From Rodentolepis nana (taxonomy: Eukaryota > Platyhelminthes > Cestoda > Cyclophyllidea > Hymenolepididae), in contig UZAE01012605.1 in the NCBI GenBank assembly GCA_900617975.1, positions 1-35,956 on the forward strand: 35,956 nt of DNA, given 5' to 3'. Positions within the stretch are counted from its first letter, which is position 1, and every line of letters starts with the position of its first letter. The notes under the pieces are model-generated. The model did not search any database, was not told where the DNA came from, and saw only the letters and a list, made by a program, of their open reading frames with translations. The position numbers and the translations under genes were made by a program. Below, one piece after another: positions 32,684 to 35,956 of the stretch.

Positions 32684-33026
32684 TGTAGCGGATTGCTACC
32701 TTAGTAAAGCCTGACTGACTCGGAAATCTCTATGGCAGATTCTCCAACATCTAGCTAGACTCCCAGAACTAGTTAAGCTATAGCCCAGCTATAAAGGAAA
32801 CAGACATGTAGCAAGGAGCACGTTTATTCAGGACGTATATTGCGGATCAAGTGTGTACGCGCAGGGAGCTACTCATGATCAGGATGGGGGATTAGGTTAA
32901 ACACAGGTTGATGATTGGTCACTGTTTGTACGGCCGCTGCACACAGAGTTGTACGGCGCACCTCCCAATCCCGGCGAGCAGACATGCAGGCATACGATGA
33001 CGCACACAGCGATAACATGTCCCACA
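32684..33026 (-). mobile_element. Solo LTR, 343 bp, unexpanded form
   Basis: Reverse orientation: TGTAGCGGATTGCTACC at left is the LTR 3' end, and ...GTCCCACA at right is its 5' end. AGGT directly follows it (33027-33030) and AGG precedes it (32681-32683), so a 4-bp target duplication sharing one terminal base is plausible. In LTR sense an AATAAA lies in GTCCTGAATAAACGTGCTCC, fitting the poly(A) signal of an LTR. It contains single copies of the three blocks that are multiplied in the 21005 copy. No internal retroelement genes are adjacent. Confidence 0.85.
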
Positions 33027-33580
33027 AGGTGATGGTTGATATGATTGAATAAAAGCAAAAAATAAAGTAATAGTAAATCAAAATATTATTACAAATAGTT
33101 TCTTTATGTTATTCAACTTGTCATGATTGTAAGTAAACCCGATTAACAATTAAATTGCAACAAGTTAAAGCCATTTTATGGCAAATAAAAATATTTCAAA
33201 CAGAATTTTAATGTACTACTTTATGGTGACATTTATTAAATTTGGAAATTTAAGAGGAAGAGGTAAAAATGTATTTGAAGTATGAAAAATTGCAGTTTTA
33301 TGGCCATTTGTAAATTTTTCCTCTCGTTATTGGGTCGTAATCAGCTGAATCGGCCATAAATTTAACTTGGCTCCTTTTTAATCCTAGTTGTGCTTGGTCA
33401 ATGAGCTTTCTTATGACAAAAAAGCAAAAAATATCACTATTGGTTGGTCGCACTTTCCAGAATATTCGATTGCGCGCGAGCCTACGTTGATTGGCCACAA
33501 ATAATGAAAACAATAAATAAGCAATAAATACAAGGAAATTTCGAAAAAGGTACTTTGAGATTAGAAGCTTACATGTTTAT
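33027..33580. other. Intergenic with a possible promoter patch
   Basis: AT-rich, except 33440-33500, which has two inverted CCAAT boxes (TATTGGTTGGTCGC and TTGATTGGCCAC) around GATTGCGCGCGAGCC. This may be the promoter of the locus at 33.6-34.4 kb, read rightward. The 71-codon reverse frame over it (33298-33513) is not otherwise supported. Confidence 0.35.
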
Positions 33581-33585
33581 CTCAC

Positions 33586-33604
33586 CCCCCCCCCTCCTCC
33601 CCCG
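33586..33604. repeat. C-rich tract
   Basis: A C10 run followed by TCCTCCCCC. The same design (C run, then CTCCTCC) borders the gaps at 3388 and 5986. Confidence 0.9.
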
Positions 33605-33617
33605 GTTGGCTTCTGCT

Positions 33618-33866
33618 TTATTTTCGATGAGTTTCATTCATTGTCTGCTTCTCACTGTTGCCAATTAATCGGTTGAGATCACCAAAATAACTGTTGTCGA
33701 TACTTTTTTGAGACCGCAATAGTTTGTGTTGGATCACCTTTGAGAGATTGGCTACTTTGGAGGGTGATGTAGTTTGTTGTTTTGTGCAGCTGGCTTGAGA
33801 CTGGAAAGACCCGGAATTGGTTTGTTTGTCAACTGGAGTGAAGGAGGAAGGTATTGGAATTGTCAA
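33618..33866 (-). CDS. Candidate reverse-strand exon, Ser/Thr/Gln-rich
   Basis: A reverse frame of about 83-86 codons ends at a TAA that overlaps an AATAAA. It reads TIPIPSSFTPVDKQTNSG, then SPSKVANLSKVIQHKLL and GDLNRLIGNSEKQ. The mix looks like a disordered region of a real protein. It needs an upstream exon, since it opens on TTG. It overlaps the forward candidate at 33800-34420 at one end, and both cannot be coding there unless the genes truly overlap. Product not recognised. Confidence 0.3.
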   Translation of the reverse strand: MTIPIPSSFTPVDKQTNSGSFQSQASCTKQQTTSPSKVANLSKVIQHKLLRSQKSIDNSYFGDLNRLIGNSEKQTMNETHRK

Positions 33867-34420
33867 GGAGTTCTATTCTATTGTTATTCTTGATTGCGAT
33901 CTTGCACATCTCCAGTTTAGGAAGCTTCATCACCTCAAGTTTCGGCGTTCTCTTCTTTCTCATGGCTTGTCCCTTGCGATTGGTAAGTGTTTGACAAAAT
34001 AGGCATTGCTGCTTTTCTCTTCCTTCAAAGTTGGAAGTTCCTTGGAGAGTTTAGGAGAACTGCTCTGTACAAAGTGGTAAACGTTTGTTTTCTAAGAAGC
34101 CCGACTTCTACTGGTGTTGACGTATTGCTGAAGCAGGTAATTCACACTTGCTTGCTGATTATTCTATAAGTGAGAGATCGTACCCCTAGGAAAAGGAAGC
34201 TCTCTCCAATCTACTGTCTATTGATAATGAGTGCGATGTCATTGTAGATCAGAAAGTTACGAGTTCTTGCAGGGTCACCAATTTGTGGGACTATTGTTTT
34301 CGAAATAGAAATCCACGAGAATTGAGCGATCAAAGTAGCTTGTCCAAACGGCATTGGAAACTTGTGAAGGGGATTGGCGTCAAAATGAGCAGCGGACTTG
34401 TCTTCAGATTTGTCATGTGA
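33800..34420 (+). CDS. Candidate three-exon 3' gene end (strand uncertain)
   Basis: Proposed exons are 33800-33982, 34048-34136 and 34190-34420 (TGA at 34418). Exon A reads WKDPELVCLSTGVKEEGIG to SHGLSLAI and ends at the consensus donor GTAAGT (33983). Exon B reads FRRTALYKVVNVCFLRSP to VDVLLKQ and ends CAG|GTAATT. A 53-bp intron with acceptor CCCCTAG leads in phase to exon C, EKEALSNLLSIDNECDV to the stop. The strongest acceptor for exon B (AAAG at 34030) gives the wrong phase. The weaker GGAG at 34047 keeps it. The reverse strand opposite exon C is also open and protein-like (NDSSANSHDKSEDKSAAHF), so strand is not settled. No ATG or domain recognised. Confidence 0.4.
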
Positions 34421-34627
34421 ATTAGCTGAACTATCGTTAAAAGGATGGGAATAAATCGAAAATCAATATTCTACAATTATTTGAAAGGGCTCAGAATGCA
34501 TAAAGATTATCATTTTATCAACTCACGAGATTACTATCGGTCAAAAAATTTTGAGAACTTTTTATTGTATGCTTCACACTTTGGATGTATTTTAATGAAT
34601 GACCCTTTCACAATCACTAACCAATAT

Positions 34628-34951
34628 TTATTTATTAATATCAAATGGCAGGTGTTTTGATGGTTATCATTAGCCCTTTAGTTGACTTCAGGCTTCACAG
34701 AGGTGAAGGAACATCAAAGTGAAAAAAATTCGAGAGGGGGGGGGGTACAGAAGGGTGTTTCAAAGACGAAGGTAGAAGAGGTAGAAAAAAGGTGAGGTGA
34801 GTACTATGGAAGTAATCGAATATGGCATGCAGTGGAGGGGAGGGGGTGGTAGTTTGAAGTCCAAAGTCAACTGCCAGTTAATATACTTTTTTGCCGTATG
34901 AGCATACGTTTCCCAGGGTGCACCACGTGGAGGTAAGTCTATCGCACACCC
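34628..34951 (-). repeat. GTGCG-SINE copy 19
   Basis: Full-length reverse copy with a perfect 13-bp target-site duplication, CACTAACCAATAT, at 34615-34627 and 34952-34964. The internal C tract is expanded (G run in given strand near 34736-34745). Confidence 0.9.
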
Positions 34952-34964
34952 CACTAACCAATAT

Positions 34965-35559
34965 AAATTCGTTTAAATTTACTCGAAACCAAAATATCTT
35001 ATTCAAACTGGCATTGGGGTTTCCATACCCAAACTACACTCCTTTTTCCTTTCAAAATCTTGGCACTTTCTTGAAGGTAAAGATATAGAATATAAATATT
35101 ATGAGCGGAAGAACCCAACTCGTTAGAGTTAGAGTTAAAATTAGATAAAAAATTTGAATCCTAGCCTGAATCTCCCCTTTCTTCCTAACACTTTGACACC
35201 TCCTAGCGGAAGACTTAAACTAGTCCAATGGGAAAAAAATTTATCCTCCTTTTCCACTTACGCCACTCGATGGTGACGCGTTACCTTCACCACCAAAAAA
35301 GTGACAGTGTTCAAAACGCCTGCCTTTTCTCACTCCCTCCCTCTCCCCCCCCCCCCCCCCCCCCCCCCCCCCCACTATACACTAGAAAATATTTTTGAAG
35401 GTGGGAAAAAAAATGACATTTATTATTAAAGTACAATTTCTAATTCCAAATGAACTACGAGTACTAAAATGCTGTGTTTGGGGAAAAATGGACATGACAG
35501 GCGCGTGAGAATTAAAACTTACTGTTTTTTTATCCAAAGTTCTACAAAAACAGTTGTAC
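34965..35559. other. Intergenic with a 29-base poly-C run
   Basis: AT-rich, no gene seen. It contains an isolated piece, TCAAAACGCCTGCC (35313-35326), identical to the SINE 3' part, followed by CTCCCTCCCTCT and then the C29 run. Confidence 0.5.
35345..35373. repeat. Poly-C run of 29
   Basis: Twenty-nine consecutive C. The reverse strand is a G29 run that could form G-quadruplexes and is prone to slippage and sequencing error. Confidence 0.95.
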
Positions 35560-35575
35560 AATATTCATTAAACGC

Positions 35576-35909
35576 GGAGTGCGCAATAGACTTACCTCCA
35601 TGTGGTGCAGCCTGGGCAACGTATACTTACACGGCAAAAAAGTCTATTGATCGGCAGTTGACTTCTGACTTCAAATTTCTATGGCCCGACTATTTTTCAT
35701 ATTCGACACCTTCCACAGTACACATCTTACATTTTTTATGCCTTTGTGTCTGTCTGTCTGTCTCTTTTACCTCTGTGAATCATTATTCTGTCTCTCATCT
35801 CGACTTTTTGTCACTTTGATCTCCCTTCTCCTCTTCGTGAAGCCCCGAGGTCAGCTCCAGGGCTAATAATAACCATCAAAACGCCTGCCATTTGATATAA
35901 ATAAAAATA
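35576..35909 (+). repeat. GTGCG-SINE copy 20
   Basis: Full-length forward copy with the longest target-site duplication in the set, 16 bp perfect, AATATTCATTAAACGC, at 35560-35575 and 35910-35925. The tail is ATATAAATAAAAATAA. Frames of 116 and 61 codons across it are repeat-derived. Confidence 0.9.
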
Positions 35910-35956
35910 AATATTCATTAAACGCATACTTTTCGTTCCATAATTTAAGTAGTCTG

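Noticed and set aside
35469..35819. 116-codon forward frame
   Set aside because: It runs through SINE copy 20 and carries the same repeat-encoded peptide.
89..35909. Treating the 320-bp family as a MITE
   Set aside because: There are no matching terminal inverted repeats. The direct repeats vary from 9 to 16 bp in length, and truncated copies lose the head rather than both ends. These fit retroposition.

Overview
This window looks like AT-rich nuclear DNA from an animal. Most of it is intergenic sequence with dispersed repeats. The standard genetic code fits the long reading frames. Candidate introns are very short (about 36 to 65 bp), AATAAA poly(A) signals follow several candidate last exons, and there is no sign of operons or bacterial signals. 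My best guess is a parasitic flatworm (tapeworm or fluke). That is inference from composition, short introns and repeat style, not from a diagnostic gene.

Repeats dominate. About 16% of the window is one family of 20 copies (three of them probable assembly duplicates) of a roughly 320-bp element, called here the GTGCG-SINE. It begins GGGGTGTGCGATAGACTT, ends in an (AAAT)n-like tail, occurs in both orientations, and most copies are flanked by their own 9-16 bp target-site duplication. This is the signature of a short retroposon moved by a LINE. A second family is an LTR (TGTGG...CTACA) seen as two solo LTRs (21005-21500 and 32684-33026) and one fragment (8962-9186). One solo LTR has grown through three separate internal tandem duplications.

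The clearest gene is an uninterrupted 540-codon frame at 23607-25229 (+). It reads as a diverged ankyrin-repeat plus SOCS-box protein, a probable substrate receptor for an Elongin B/C-Cullin ubiquitin ligase. It has a less AT-rich upstream region with an inverted CCAAT box and a poly(A) signal at 25462. Around it lie short, less certain exon-like islands: 26150-26455 (-, convergent with the SOCS gene), about 28067-28161, 29168-29398 (+), 31910-32182 (+), 33618-34420 (strand uncertain), 11435-11517 (+), 10758-10832 (-) and 17154-17377 (-). I do not recognise their products. They suggest that parts of several intron-containing genes cross the window.

The left half shows assembly trouble. Seven single-N gaps occur between 3388 and 17470. 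Two gap pairs enclose segments (8801-10102 and 14921-17469) whose outer flanks are exact copies of each other (616 and 509 bp). A third exact duplication (323 bp) breaks inside a SINE copy. Gene order left of about 18 kb should be read with caution. The right half (18-36 kb) has no gaps.
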